The notes: a model not told the origin generated them from the sequence alone. Positions 1-12,032 are shown, counted from the stretch's first letter. The stretch: 64,000 nucleotides of DNA from Verticillium longisporum (GCA_019188255.1 JAETXT010000013.1:2418001-2482000); one strand, 5' to 3'. Translations and numbers: made by a program.

Positions 1-3000
1 ATCCAGGTACGCACGTGGTGTCTGCAGTATACTGTCCTGAAGACTGGCATCATCCAGCACACGGATGTGTTCCCAAAGCACGAAAGCGACCTGGCCGAGT
101 ACCTCGCTGCGATCCACAATGTCCTGGGCCCGCGCAAGAGCTGCAAGGCTTCCAACAAGATCTTCCTTAAGATGATGCGGATGGAGCTGCTCAAGCTGAA
201 GAACATTGACAACTGGGAAGACTACCTCGGACAGGTGCTGTATGATTTACACGGACTGAAGCTGGGCGTCGGAATCTGGGAGGTCCAGGACCACGGGTGT
301 CCGCCGGAGAAGCTCGAGCGGCGCAACACGATACAGCTGGCCGACAAGATTACGGTTCTCGCCCGACGGATGCCGATGAAGGACCTGCTGAAATCCGAGC
401 TCAAGACAACCATTGAACACATGCAAGGCGCCATTGGCCCCGTGCGGTCAACACCACAGATGGTACACAACTTGCGAAACTACACAGAGTACTTCAAGCG
501 TCCGGTACACCCCCTTCGTCTGTATCAAGCCCTCAAAGGCGGCGTCGAGCTCGATACCGTGTCCGTCAATGCCCCCGAGACGGTCCTCGCCAACCACGGT
601 TGGTTCTTCCTTCTCGGGTCCATTGCTCTGAGCAAGTACAAGCTTGTAGATCTCAGCAAAAGGCAGACGCCCGGTGCCATGGACGACCTGCGAATCGGAG
701 CGACCTTTCTGCGACACCAGCTGCAGTTTACGCCGAATAATTGGGAGGGCTGGTTCCGGCTCGCCGAATGCTTCGACTACGAAGTCGAGGATGCCGTTGT
801 TTGGTCTGCCGACAAGATGAACAAGGACAGAGCCGAGCTTGTCAAGTTTCAGCGCAACTCGATCCACTGCCACACGCTCGCGTTGTCCAAGTCTGTGGGT
901 GCTGACACGGACTATGAAGAGGGAGATCCGTTGCATGATCTCTATCACAATTTTGCCATGCGCTTGTACGCGTCGAGCCGGGAACCGTTCGCCATGGAGC
1001 CATTCCAGCACTCCAACCACGAGCGGACGTTTATTGAGAATACCGGCATGGGCACGTTCCAACGGGTCTTGCACAACCAGATGCAGGATTACAAGGTGTG
1101 GAAGTACGCCGCGGGCCTTTTCCACAAGGCCATGCGGAGGAAGCCTTGTAACTGGAGGTGAGTAATCAGCATGACGGTGGAAGAAACCCGCTAACCTTGT
1201 AGGAACCCATTCATGGTCTCGAAATGTCTGTGGAAAATGTATCAAACGCCAGACGAAAACCTTAGCGCCACGGACCGCGCCACGAAACCGACGGTTGACC
1301 GTGTCATCAAGGCGCTGGAGCATGCAATCGATGTCGCTTCAGCCGTACCCAAAACTCGCAATAGTGACCCCATCTTGGAGCCTCACTACAAGATTTTGTC
1401 CATCGCGCAAAAGTTGGTGGCACGGGAGACCTGTCGTCCCAGCAGGCCACCATCATCCTCGCACGACAACCGTTTGGCATCAGAGCCGAGACGGACGATG
1501 GTGACACCTCCGAGGACACTGAGGACTGGGAGGAGTACGTGATCCGAAGTCTGCGGCACCTGCGTGACAAGGACAAGTCAAACTGGCAACACCGCATGAT
1601 TGTCCGTCATGCGCGTCTGCTGTTCGACGACTCGGTCCAGTCCAACGCCGACTATGTGCAAGCCAAGGCCGCCTTTAACGTGCTTCGAGAGTCCATGTTC
1701 ACCAAGACAATGGTCATGAACGTCTGGAAATGCGAGGCCGAACGGCCCGGGCGGCACCACGTCTTTACTGAGCAATATGTGCGCCTCATGGTCAAGATTC
1801 TTGTAGTCATGAGCGACAGGGTCAGCCTCGAAGCGCTCCTGCGGCGTATTCGCAAAAAGGGAACCGAGTTTTACCATTTTGCGGATCTCTGGCAGACCTG
1901 CTGCCACTCGTACCTTGCTCTCTTGCGACAGAGCCATAAGGTGCGACCGATTGAGGAAGACAAGTTCAAGTTGGTTGCGACGGAGGATTTCGAAATCATG
2001 GCCGACCGTCTCGCAGAGTGGGCCGGCGAGTTTGCCGGCGAGCTGCCAGTCCTGCAGTGCATGAAGGAGGCCATCGAGCTCAAGAAGCTCAATGGCGGTC
2101 TCATGAAAGCCGGCGCGATTGACGAGGTCATCAACGACTGCTACACCTACTTGTACCTCGAGATTGGTCCCACGCTGCCGGGACCCAGTCCAAGCGAAGT
2201 GCTCGAGGCCCGCGCCCGCGCCCGCGCCAGGGAGGAGGCGCAGAACGATGCGTCCAACTCGCTGAAGCCGCAGAGCACCCTCACCAACCTTCTCAACCCG
2301 CCGGGCAGCCAGGAGGCAAACGGAGACGGCGAGAAGCAAGCCGAGGCGTTGCCCCGTAAAAAGGTGGGCATTCGCCGGCCGGACATTCTGCGCAGAGCCG
2401 AGCAGGTCTACACACGGGCCATGGAGGCGCCCAAATCTGCCGGCCTCGCATCCAAGTCTCGTCTAGGCTCCATCTCGAGCGGCAAGCGCGGCAGCAACAC
2501 GCCCAACGGTGGCGAAGCTGCCAGCCCGGCCAGCGACGGCTCCGACATGGAGGAGCCCGTCGGCGATGATACCGAGATGAAGGATGAGCCGACCATCGAC
2601 GAGGGCGACGATCCTGATGCAACGGCCCAGATGACCGCAGCGTCCAGTCCTCGCGGTAGCATCCACGACTCGGCCGACGACGAGAGCGACCTGAGCGATG
2701 TGCCTGAGGGCTGGGATGAGGAGCCTCCCCCATCTATGCTGTTCCATGATATGAAGGCCGAGGATGGGCATCACAGCAGCGATGAGGATGCCGACGAGGC
2801 TGACGAGGAGGCTGACGAAGAGCAGGAGGATGAGCAGGAGGACGAGCAGGAGGACGAAACGATGGGTGGTGTCGACGCCGACGTTGAGGACGAGACCATG
2901 GAAGCCCACGAGGAAGACGAGACTCTCGCTGGCCACGAAGACGAGACGCTCGGTGACCACGAAGACGAGACATTAGAAGGCCATGAGGAAGATGAGACAA

Positions 3001-3314
3001 TGGAGGGCCACGAGGAAGACGAGACCATTGGTGGACATGAAGAAGATGACGAAGAGGCGGAGGCGGAGGAAGAGGAAGAGGAAGAGGAAGAAGACGAGGA
3101 GGAAGCGGAGGAAGGTGATGAAGCTGAAGAGGCTGAAGAGGGCGATGAGGCTGAAGAAGATGAAGAGGCAGAGGAAGGGGAGGAGGACGAAGCCGAGGAA
3201 GCTGAAGACGACGGCGAGGAGGAAGACGAGGAGGAGGAAGAGGAAGAGGGGGACAGTCGCGAAGTTGCCGACGAAGACGAAGAAGGCAGCGAGGCTGTCG
3301 AGACGGACGGCTAA
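1..3314 (+). CDS. HIR3: Histone transcription regulator Hir3 (HIR complex), 5'-partial
   Basis: This is the C-terminal part of the Hir3/Cabin1-type scaffold of the HIR histone-chaperone complex, which deposits H3-H4 independently of replication and represses histone genes. The frame is open from base 1, so the start lies upstream of the window. Exons are 1-1157 and 1203-3314. The 45-bp intron has a GTGAGT donor and ends CTAAC...TAG, and it joins W-R to N-P-F-M-V in frame. About 1,089 residues are visible: helical-repeat-like sequence with WEDYLGQ and [14 protein letters not shown] stretches, then a Ser/Pro/acidic linker, then an extreme Glu/Asp tail (about 2760-3300) with ED-E-T-x-x-GHE repeats typical of fungal Hir3. 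The frame slips once at the GGG run 1424-1426: one extra G would connect ...KLVAR to GDLSSQQAT... Family assignment is from recognised sequence features. The frameshift may be a sequencing error. Confidence 0.85.
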
Positions 3315-3760
3315 CGTCTTTTTATTGTTAAGCTGTGTTACGATAGGAGACGGAGTTCAGGCAGGGTGCTTGGGAAAGCGTAGACAGATAATCATACAAC
3401 ACGGCTACTGTTCGCCTTTGTTTCCTGTTTGCAGCAGGGCCAATACATGCAATCGAACAACATTGCGTGGTCTCGGTCCTATATCATTGAAAACGAAGGG
3501 CGACAGTAGGTACGTCGTGGTATGAGGCTCCCGGCCCACACCCACTATCCCTGTCCAGGCCCCCGCTAGCGGCACGGCAAACGTCGCCCTTTCAGCCTAC
3601 AGCACGGGGCAGCAGCTGACAGCTCTTCCCGACTTCCATTGCAACCTCCAACCTTCCATCATCTAAAGCGATCCCAAACCACGTCGAACGTGAAGACAAT
3701 CGAGACCCTGCCGACAGAACCACGCGCCGAACACACAAATCACAGAAGCAAGCAAGAACC
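3315..3760. other. Intergenic: Hir3 3' end and SEM1 promoter
   Basis: I see no gene here. It holds the Hir3 3' flank and the SEM1 promoter and leader. The last 100 bases before the SEM1 ATG are rich in CA/GAC without a clear TATA box. Confidence 0.6.
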
Positions 3761-4145
3761 ATGGCTTCCTCTGACATCAAGCCCGCCGACAAGACGGCGC
3801 AGGACCCCAAGGTCGAAGAGACGCAGAAGCCCGCCACCGCCGCGGCGCTCGGCGAGGACGACGAGTTTGAGGACTTTCCCGTCGATGGTGCGAAATGCCT
3901 GCATCGCCACTTTTGCGCCGTTGCTAATCGGAACAGACTGGAACGAGGAGGACACGGAGGCCGCGGGTGGCAACAACACGACGCAGCACCTGTGGGAGGA
4001 GAGCTGGGACGACGACGACACGAACGATGACTTTTCCGCGCAGCTCAAGTGGGTGTCGCCCGATCGCCCAATGACTTGACGAGCCAGCACGCTAACGAGT
4101 TACAGGGAGGAGCTGAAGAAGGTCGAGGCGTCGAAGCGACGGTGA
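3761..4145 (+). CDS. SEM1: 26S proteasome lid subunit Sem1/Dss1
   Basis: This is a very small acidic protein of the proteasome regulatory lid, also found in TREX-2 and BRCA2-type complexes in other eukaryotes. There are three exons: 3761-3887, 3937-4048 and 4106-4145. The introns are 49 and 57 bp, and the second has a GCTAAC branch point. The spliced product is 92 residues, close to the family norm of about 70-90. The diagnostic DSS1 core is present: DDEFEDFPVD, then DWNEEDTE, then HLWEESWDDD, followed by a short basic helix ending EELKKVEASKRR. The start is the first ATG in the frame (MASSDIK). It runs in tandem after Hir3 and converges on the phosphoglycerate kinase gene. The length, acidity and HLWEESWDDD motif make the call secure. 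Confidence 0.95.
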
Positions 4146-4436
4146 GCAAAGAAAGAAAGAGAGCGGGCGCGGGGCGGTGCACGAAAGACGAAGCCCGGGC
4201 AGAAGGCCAAGGGCGTGACGTGTTACGATACAGGCTCAACAGATCAGCACGAGACATCAAAATACAGCATGCAGTGCGGTGATGATTGAGGATTCAACGA
4301 CGTTCAAGCTTCCATTTCTTTTTGTGGTGATATCTAGGTATATTGGGCTCGGCAGTCTGGCATTACAAACGAGGCGCGCCTACGGCTTCCCGATCGTCAG
4401 ACCGGACGCCATCGGACAGCTTGCGGCTTTGACAGC

Positions 4437-5801
4437 CTACTTACTCGACAGAGCAACGACACCAGGCAGCTCCTTGCCCTCGAGGAGCTCGAGCGACGCA
4501 CCACCGCCGGTGGAAACGTGGCTGAGTTTGTCCTCGACCTTGTACTTGGCGGCCACGGTGGCCGTGTCACCACCGCCAATGATGACAATCTTGCCGGCCT
4601 CGCAGCCAGCGACGGCAGCGTCGAGGGTGGCCTTGGTACCGCGAGCATACTTCTCAAACTCAAAGACGCCGGCGGGGCCGTTCCACAGGATCGTCTTGGA
4701 CTCGTCAATGGCCTGCTTGTAGAGCTCAATCGACTTCTCGCCGCAGTCGAGACCCATCCAGCCGTCGGGGATACCAGTCTCGTCAGTGGCCGTGTCGGTG
4801 TTGGCGTCCTTGTCGAATTTGTCGGCCGTGATGTAGTCGACGGGGAGGACGACCTTGACGCCGTTGGCCTTGGCCTTCTCAATGAGCTTGCCGACCGTCT
4901 TGGAGCCGGCCTCGTCAAAGAGCGAGTCGCCAATGGAGACGCCCTCGAGAGTCTTCTTGAAGGTGAAGGACATGCCACCGCAAATGATGAGCGTGTTGAC
5001 CTTGTCGAGGAGGTTGTCGATGAGCTGAATCTTGTCCGAGACCTTGGCGCCGCCGAGAATGGCGAGGAAGGGGCGCTGGGGGTTCTCGAGCGCCTTGGCA
5101 AAGTAGTCGAGCTCCTTCTTCATGAGGAAGCCGGCAGCCTTCTGGGGCAGGTCGACGCCAACCATGGAGGAGTGAGCGCGGTGGGCGGTGCCAAAGGCGT
5201 CGTCTGCGCCTTGTTAGCTCGGAGGGGCAACAACTGGATAAGCTGGCTGCTACGTACTGACAAAGACGTCACCAAGAGCGGTCAGGCCCTTGCGGAACTC
5301 CTCGACCTTGGCCTTGTCGGCCTTGACCTTGTTGCCGTTCTCGTCCCTGGAGGAGCCCTCCTCCTCGGCGTGGAAGCGCAGGTTCTCGAGCAGAACGACC
5401 TGGCCGCCGGTGGCCTTGTTCACGACCTCCTCAGCCTCGGGGCCGACGCAGTCCTTGGTGAACTGGACAGACTTGCCGAGCAGCTTCTCAAGCTCGGCGA
5501 CGACGGGCTCAAGGCTGTACTTGGCGTTGACCTTGCCGTCGGGGCGGCCGAGGTGGGACATGAGGACGACAGCCTTGGCGCCGTTGTCAATGGCATGCTT
5601 GATGGTGGGCACGGCACCGGCAATGCGCTGGTTGTTGGTGATCTTCTTGTCGGCGTCGAGGGGGACGTTGAAGTCGACCTGCGTCGATGATTAGCATTGG
5701 TATTGCGAGAGCTTTCCCACTGCGTTACAACGTACGCGGATCAGGACCCTCTTGTCCTTGAGATCAACATCGTTGATGGAGAGCTTGTTGGCGAGCGACA
5801 T
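4437..5801 (-). CDS. PGK1: Phosphoglycerate kinase
   Basis: This glycolytic enzyme transfers the acyl phosphate of 1,3-bisphosphoglycerate to ADP in the cytosol. There are three exons on the minus strand: 5801-5736, 5678-5258 and 5203-4437. The introns are 57 and 54 bp, both starting GTACGT. The spliced length is 417 residues, exactly the family size. Features seen: N-terminal [19 protein letters not shown] followed by RVDFNVP; the substrate-binding [46 protein letters not shown]; and the nucleotide-binding [10 protein letters not shown] with the C-terminal [16 protein letters not shown]. The start fits the conserved N-terminus. It is convergent with SEM1. A long antisense open frame over this gene is only a codon-bias shadow. 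Confidence 0.97.
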
Positions 5802-6425
5802 GATGGCGAATTTGCTTTGTCTATTGTTCTGCTGATGCAAAAAGTCCTGAGGCTTTTTCCAAATGGCAGTCGAGAAGAAAAGCACGCAGAGCTTCGATAG
5901 GGTCGAGGAGGTGGGATGGGAGGTTCAGTTATGGTGGGGTGATGGCATTAGATCACTCTGCATTTTTGGCGGGGTCGCTTCTGGCGGGCAGGGGGGCTAG
6001 AAGCTGTTGGGCAGGGCGATGGTCCCGGTGCTCGTGCTGGTGCTGGCGCTCCCTCTGGCTCTGGCGCGGCGCGGGCGCTGCAGCTGAAGTGAGGGGCAGC
6101 GGTGCCTGCTTGCATCCATCTACTGGGCCAGAGACCTTCAAAGATTGCCGTCGCCGCCCGAGCACCAGCCGGGCCTCCCGTCTTCTGCCGGTCGATATGC
6201 AGATGCGAAACGGAAGCGCAAGGTCTATTTCGAGGTAGTCGTTTCACGTGCAGTTATTCATATCACAGCGTTTGAAGACGAGCACTTGGACAACTCGCCA
6301 TTGTAGATGCATCTAGAAACCAAAAAAACACAAACGCCCAACACCCAGCGCCTGTGATGCATCCTGGGCATCAGCCAAACATGCACCCACCAAACAAATG
6401 AAAAACAGTCGATCAGGTAGTCAGC
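5802..6425. other. Intergenic: PGK promoter and Mpv17 3' flank
   Basis: I see no gene here. On the PGK (minus) sense the segment next to the start codon is the leader and promoter of a highly expressed glycolytic gene. No clear TATA box or element stands out. Confidence 0.6.
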
Positions 6426-7363
6426 CTAGGACAGGCGAATGTCAGAAGTGTGCTGGTTAGGTCTGTTGTCCACCTCCTCGGCCGAGTTGCTCAGGGACAG
6501 ATAGGCCGTCCATGCGATTCCAATGGTGGACACAAACGGCAGCTGGAACTGCACGGGCATCAGGCGAAAGTTGATGACCTGCACCGCTGGCCACACCAGA
6601 TAGTTGGCCTTGAGCGTCGGCACGTACATGTCTCGCAACATGTTGTCCCCGGCGCGGCGGCCGCCTCCCTCGGCAACCGTCATGGCGGTGAAGAAGACGC
6701 CGAGACCAAAGGGCGCGAAGACGAGCTGGTCAAACGCGACGCGCTTCATGGCAGGACCGAACGCCGAGGTATTGGACATGGGGAACGTCGAGGACAGAAA
6801 CTTGAACCACTTAAACTGGAGCGGCGCCATGCAGAAACCGTAGGCCATGAAGCGGGTGAGGCGCTCAAAGTCGAACGGCGGCGGCAGGGCCTTCGAATCG
6901 GGAATCAGGTCGCGGTCGATGAGGGGTTCTTGCGATCGAGCTCGTGAATCTCAATCGCCACATCATCGTCCTTGCCGACGCCACCCGGCTGGCGAAGCGC
7001 CGTCTGACGGAGCACCGTGATGGTCTGGGCAGTCGTGTCGGCGATGCCACCGAGGATGGCATTGGTGACCATCATGGTCATGACTGGAGGTGGGTCACAT
7101 TAGCAAAGGCAACAAAGAAGGTGCGGCTCAGGGACCAGCGGGACGTACGGGGTCGCTCATCGTAGTAGGCATTGAAGCGCGCCGTCAGCCTCGCGACGAG
7201 GGCCATTTCGATGAAGAAGATGATGCCGTGCACCAGCGGCTGCATCGTCAGTCAGCAGGCAAGATCACCAGTGGCAAACAGAGGTCCAACGTACCAGGCG
7301 ACCGTAGATGTATTTCGAGTTGACGGTGCGGACGATACGGCGACGGCTAAGTTCCCAGGACAT
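6426..7363 (-). CDS. Mpv17/PMP22-family membrane protein (Sym1-like)
   Basis: This belongs to the Mpv17/PXMP2/Sym1 family of small four-helix proteins of mitochondrial inner or peroxisomal membranes. Exons are 7363-7295, 7239-7149 and 7083-6426, with introns of 55 and 65 bp. The family signature lies in the C-terminal half: W-x-x-FLSSTFP, KRVAFDQLVFAPFGLGVFF, then the Trp-rich PTLKANYLVWPAVQVINFRLMP and an FVSTIGIAWTAYLS ending. The N-terminus MSWELSRRRIVRTVNSKYIYGRL looks intact. The frame slips at the GGGG run 6923-6926: one more G in the run links ...HELDRKNP to LIDRDLIPDSKALPPP and gives about 272 residues. Cell compartment is not determined. The break is probably a homopolymer error, since the rest is well preserved. 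Confidence 0.85.
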
Positions 7364-8165
7364 GGTGTTGGGGGTTAATTGGAAAATGGTTTGGTGTTTT
7401 GTCAAGGGTCCCTTCCTTGGTCGCGTAGAGATAAGGTGGGCAGCAGCCAACAGGCAGGTGGAATGAAATGTCCGCTACGTCTCCCTGACGAACCCAAGGG
7501 TACTGGGCGCACAGAGACACACGGTTCAATGACGACAGAGGCGAGGCTGGAAACGGGGGTCAAGCGCGATCGCCGATGGCCGATAGTCTTGGAAGAGCGG
7601 CTGATGGATTGAATGGGATGGCAATTTGTGATGGAAGTCGTCGTCGTCGTCGTTTTGACAAGCGGTTAGAGGACTCGAGTCGTCCGTCTGTGAAAAAGAT
7701 GTCGGGAGGCAAGACGATGAAAAGGATCGACTGGAACGAGCAGTTTCAAGTGGCGCAGGAGGTCCTTGGTCGCCGCTCACGGCATCGATCCCCTGTTGAT
7801 GCTGAGAACAGCGCCTCACTCGGGTCTGCCGGCCCCCGTTCAGGCTCCTTGGGGTCTGCCCAGTTGGGCCCAGTTTGGCCTAGGGATCTCCCAGCCAAGG
7901 ATCTGCCCCCACCGCCAATCCTGCCTCGGAGGCCGTCACGTACACAGTCTCTGTGTGGGGAAGCACTGTACAGCGTCGGTGACAGGGGCTCCTTAGCGCT
8001 CGTTCCGGGCGATCCGGCCGCGATGCCAGCCGGCCCGTAGCGATGTGTACAGTGTTTGGACTGTATTAAGTAGGAGATTCATGTGGAGTGCTCATCACAC
8101 GCTTCGGTCAATCTTGTCGAGTGTAGCCCGTGAGCTTTTTATATCTTCAAACACTACGTTGCTGC
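7364..8165. other. Intergenic between Mpv17-like and CWF19 genes
   Basis: Both flanking genes are on the minus strand, so this holds the Mpv17-like promoter and the CWF19 3' flank. No gene, repeat or RNA is apparent. Confidence 0.55.
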
Positions 8166-10289
8166 CTACCCTTCTGCGAGCAGCCTCGTCCAGTCAAACT
8201 TTCTCCATCCTCTCTGAAAACCCTCAACTCGAGTGTCGTCTCTCCTCCACCGGCCCTGCTTCTTGACAACGTCTGGCCCGACGTCCATGATCCCACCGAC
8301 AATCTCTCGCGCAAACAAATCACCCCGCGGCCACTTGTCCGAGTTTTCGATTATGTGACCCAAGCCCCCATCCAGCGTGAACCAGACATGGAAGTAAGGC
8401 ATCTCCTTGGCAATCGACCGCCGGAACGCCATGCGGCCCATACCCCCGGCCGCCTTGGCGCCCGTGTCAATGACCTTGCGATGTTGCGCCCACTCCTCGT
8501 CTGCGGACAGAAATGCTTCTTTGAAGTACGCTGGCACCATGGCGCCCTCCCCGTACGGGATGGGCACGGCAATCATGGCCGCATGGAGGTGACGGTACGG
8601 TGCCGCTGCGTTCTCGTAGAAGATGACCTCTTGTCCCTTGTCGTGGTACATCCGCGTCAGGGACTTCATAAAGTTGCGCAGCTCCTCCCACTCGTCGTCG
8701 TCGCACTCCAGGAGGTTTTTGCGGTGCGTCAGGGGCGCAATGACAGCACCGCCGGGGCTGACCTCGGGCTCTGTCGCCAGCGTCAAGTAGACGCGCGTGC
8801 CCAGCGAGAGCACGGGCGCCAGCGGCTGCTGGTTCTTGTCTTCGTGATAGCAGAGCGGACAGTTGTCGAGGATGCGGCTCAGTTTCTGGTATTCGCTGAC
8901 GGCGACGTTTTTGAGGTTAATTTCCGACTTGTGCACCCGTTTCGCGAGCTTGTCGGCATTTTCGTCCAAATACTCGAGGTCGTCGTCAAACTTGCCGTCC
9001 TTGGCGATCCGCTCAGCCAGTCGAGCGCCTTCGCCGCCGGCTTGCCCGCGCGTCCTTCGCTCCTCGCGCACCATTTCCTCGATGGTCATGTCATCATTGG
9101 CTTCCACATTGCCCCGCTCCCGCCCGCGCTTCGTCTCCACGGCCTTGACCTCGCCTCGGCTGCCGGCAAGCATCCTGTTGTCCTGGGCACCGAGCGTGAC
9201 GGATTGAGGGCCCTTGGTCGCAAAGCTAGCCGCGGCTGCGTTGTATTCTGACTCGAGCTGGGCGGCATTGGGAGCCCTCATCAGTTTGGCCTTGACCATT
9301 TGCGCACGTAGCCTGTTGAGGGTGGTTTGGTCCATTGGCGTGTGCTGCATGGGCTCATCGGGGATGACGACGCCCTGCTCCGTTTCCTCAGGCGCGTCAT
9401 TGGTGGCTTTTCGTGTGATGCTCAGCTTGGCCATGCGCTCTTCATAGAGCTCGCCCGTCGGCTGCTCCTTGCCGACGTAGCCCTCGCCGTAAATCTGTCT
9501 CCGATCTAGCTCGCTCTTCTCTTCACGCGCATCGTCAAACTCTCGAAGGTCGCCGAATCGTTCAAGAGCCACGTCCTCTGGTGTACGCCCGCTCTGTTCG
9601 GCCGCGGTATAGACAGCCTTGAGCTTCATCATCCTCCACTGGGAGCCCGAGTCTCCAAACTTGTAGTTGAAAGTTCTTTCGGCTGGGGTATCTGGTAGGC
9701 TGGCCTCGGGGACATCAATCTCCTTGTTAATCTCACGTTCATGGATGACTCGGGGTGGTTCTTCCTTTGGTGGGGGCTTCTGGTCTTTTTCGCGTCGATG
9801 TACGTAGTCAACGTCCAGTGCAGACGGCGCTGTCATCCAAGCATCTCGGACAAGAGCGGCGCTCTGTTTCTCATCAATCTCCGGCGTCTTCTCTTCGTCC
9901 GGGAGAGGAAGGTCCTCCTTGGGGTCGGACGTTTTGTGGTGGTCATCGCGTCGCCGCTTGTGCCTCGACTCTGACGCATCGTCGTCCCTTTCGCGGCGAG
10001 ATCGCTTGTGCCTGTGGCCATTGTCGTCGTCGTCGTCATGGTGCCGCGATCTATGGTGCCGGTGCCTGCGCTCGTCGTCTTCTCCGTCATGGCGTCGTGA
10101 TCCATGGGATCGGTGTCGGTCGCGGTCCTTGTCTCGATGCCTCTCCGATGGCTCGTCGCGTTCGTCTCGATGATGGTGGCTGTGTCGATGCTTCTTGCGC
10201 TGTCTCCTCTCTTCCTTTTCCCGCTCAATTCGCTCTCTTTCGCCCTTTTCCGCTGCAAGCGCCTTTTCGAAATCGTCGAGTCCGTCCAT
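8166..10289 (-). CDS. CWF19-like spliceosome-associated protein (CwfJ domains)
   Basis: This is a 707-residue Cwf19/CWF19L2-type splicing factor associated with late spliceosomes and intron-lariat turnover. It is a single exon, started at the ATG of MDGLDDFEKALAAEKGE; 51 further in-frame codons lie upstream but do not resemble the family. The first 150 residues are a highly charged Arg/Asp/His-rich stretch with coiled-coil character. The C-terminal half carries CwfJ-C domain 1, a HIT-related fold with the zinc-type CPLCYHEDKN, the LSLGTRVYLTL strand and the HLHAAMIAVPIP histidine motif. It then carries CwfJ-C domain 2, with MPYFHVWFTLDGGLGHIIE near the end. It shares a 244-bp divergent promoter with the GPN GTPase gene. 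Confidence 0.92.
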   Translation of the reverse strand: MDGLDDFEKALAAEKGERERIEREKEERRQRKKHRHSHHHRDERDEPSERHRDKDRDRHRSHGSRRHDGEDDERRHRHHRSRHHDDDDDNGHRHKRSRRERDDDASESRHKRRRDDHHKTSDPKEDLPLPDEEKTPEIDEKQSAALVRDAWMTAPSALDVDYVHRREKDQKPPPKEEPPRVIHEREINKEIDVPEASLPDTPAERTFNYKFGDSGSQWRMMKLKAVYTAAEQSGRTPEDVALERFGDLREFDDAREEKSELDRRQIYGEGYVGKEQPTGELYEERMAKLSITRKATNDAPEETEQGVVIPDEPMQHTPMDQTTLNRLRAQMVKAKLMRAPNAAQLESEYNAAAASFATKGPQSVTLGAQDNRMLAGSRGEVKAVETKRGRERGNVEANDDMTIEEMVREERRTRGQAGGEGARLAERIAKDGKFDDDLEYLDENADKLAKRVHKSEINLKNVAVSEYQKLSRILDNCPLCYHEDKNQQPLAPVLSLGTRVYLTLATEPEVSPGGAVIAPLTHRKNLLECDDDEWEELRNFMKSLTRMYHDKGQEVIFYENAAAPYRHLHAAMIAVPIPYGEGAMVPAYFKEAFLSADEEWAQHRKVIDTGAKAAGGMGRMAFRRSIAKEMPYFHVWFTLDGGLGHIIENSDKWPRGDLFAREIVGGIMDVGPDVVKKQGRWRRDDTRVEGFQRGWRKFDWTRLLAEG

Positions 10290-10533
10290 TTTTGCCGTGT
10301 TGCGAAATGGACCAGACCTTGGGAGCGACCCATCAGACGTCACTTTTCCATAGCTGCAGTGCACGTCCCACATCCGAAAATCGAGACCAGTGCAGGGATC
10401 TTGACAGGCCTTGCGCTGCCCCACGCTCTTGCCGCGGGGCATCTTTCTCTCACCTCCAAACTCGCCGTCGAGGTCTGCACCTTTTTCTTTTTGCGACAGT
10501 CTCCATCATTCCCGGCGTGACCGACCCCTCGAT

Positions 10534-11785
10534 ATGGCTTCTTCAGCTCCGCCCTCCAGCACTGCCAAGCAGCCGCCCGCCATTGTCTGCGTTGGCATGG
10601 CCGGTATGCACCTCCCGTCCGAACACCCCGGTATTCCGCTAATATGTGCTTCGCAGGCTCTGGCAAGACGACCTTTATGCGCCGTGTCAACTCGTATCTC
10701 CACGGCAAAAAAGAGCCTCCCTATGTCATCAACCTCGATCCTGCTGTGATAAACGTCCCATTTGAAAGCAACATTGACATTCGCGACTCGGTCAACTATG
10801 AGGAGGTTATGAAGCAGTACAACCTGGGCCCCAACGGCGGCATCCTGACGTCGTTGAACCTGTTCGCGACCAAGGTTGACCAGATTGTCAACCTCCTTGA
10901 GAAGAGGACGACGCCCGACTCAGCGAACCCAGACAAGGAGCCCATCAAGAACATTCTTGTGGACACACGTATGTTTTGTGACGACTCATCCACGTTATGT
11001 GACTGACATTCGCAGCCGGCCAAATTGAGGTTTTCGTCTGGTCTGCCAGCGGCACGATCCTCCTCGAATCACTCGCCTCTTCCTTCCCGACCATCATCGC
11101 ATACATTATCGACACGCCACGCACCGCTTCGACCAGCACTTTTATGAGCAACATGCTATACGCCTGCAGTATCCTCTATAAGACAAAACTCCCCATGATT
11201 CTCGTCTTCAACAAGACCGACGTCAAGGACGCCTCCTTTGCGAAGGAGTGGATGACAGACTTTGAAGCGTTCCAAGCGGCCCTGCAGGAGGACGAGGCGG
11301 GCGAGGAGGGTGTCGGCGGTGGCGGGTCCGGGTACATGGGCAGCCTGCTCAACTCGATGAGTCTTGTGCTCGAAGAGTTTTACTCACACCTGAGCTTCGT
11401 GCCCGTGAGCTCCAAGCTCGGCACCGGCATGGAGGAGTTCTTCCAGGCTGTCGAGGAGAAGACGGAAGAGTTCAACAGAGACTACCTGCCGGAGCTGCAG
11501 AGGAGACGGGCCGAGAGGGAAGACCAGAAACGCCAGACCCGCGAGGCCGAGGTCGACAAGATGATGAAGGGACTTTCCGTGGACAAGAAGGACAAGGCCA
11601 AGGAAGCGGACGCCCTCGACGACGGGCCCGACGTTGTCAGCGACATTGACGACGATGACATGCCGGACGAAGAGGGTGACAGGGAGGGCCTACAGGCGCG
11701 GTACGAAGCTTCGATGCTCGCCGAAGGCGATTCGGTCATGTCAGACGCCAGCTTTGCCAAATACCTGCACCAGCAGAGGAAATAA
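10534..11785 (+). CDS. NPA3: GPN-loop GTPase 1 (Npa3/Gpn1/XAB1)
   Basis: This cytosolic GTPase is needed for assembly and nuclear import of RNA polymerase II. Exons are 10534-10603, 10656-10968 and 11016-11785, with introns of 52 and 47 bp. Splicing restores the P-loop across intron 1 (GMAGSGKTT) and the G3 motif across intron 2 (VDTPGQIEVF). The family-defining Gly-Pro-Asn insertion is visible as [13 protein letters not shown], and the G4 motif is FNKTDV. The C-terminus is a coiled, charged tail with an acidic [11 protein letters not shown] stretch. About 383 residues result, close to yeast Npa3. The GPN motif plus the long charged C-terminal tail favours Gpn1 over Gpn2/Gpn3. Confidence 0.95.
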
Positions 11786-12032
11786 ATTGACGACGCAAAA
11801 TTTCGGGGCTTGGCTGGTCTGGCGTTTAGGAACAACTGCATTGCGATCAAAAAAAGATATATGGAATGTTCATCTCCCAAGCATGTACCAACACCAAACT
11901 CCGTGACCTGTGACCTCCGTGGCCGCCCCCTGGGATTCACCGCAGCTTGGATGTCCCGCATTGGCAGGCCTCACCACACCACCTCGTAGCCTCATTCGTC
12001 GTTCGTCCATCCCTTCATTCTCCATGCAGCAA

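Noticed and set aside
448..1323. A 291-codon minus-strand frame across Hir3
   Set aside because: It spans the Hir3 intron and lacks any recognisable motif; it is the shadow of real exons.
4518..5690. A 390-codon open frame antisense to PGK1, Leu/Val/Gly-rich
   Set aside because: It is the mirror of the strongly biased PGK codons, crosses both PGK introns without sense and resembles no protein family.
8130..9251. A 373-codon plus-strand frame under the CWF19 gene
   Set aside because: It is an antisense shadow of a well-supported coding exon, with no domain features.
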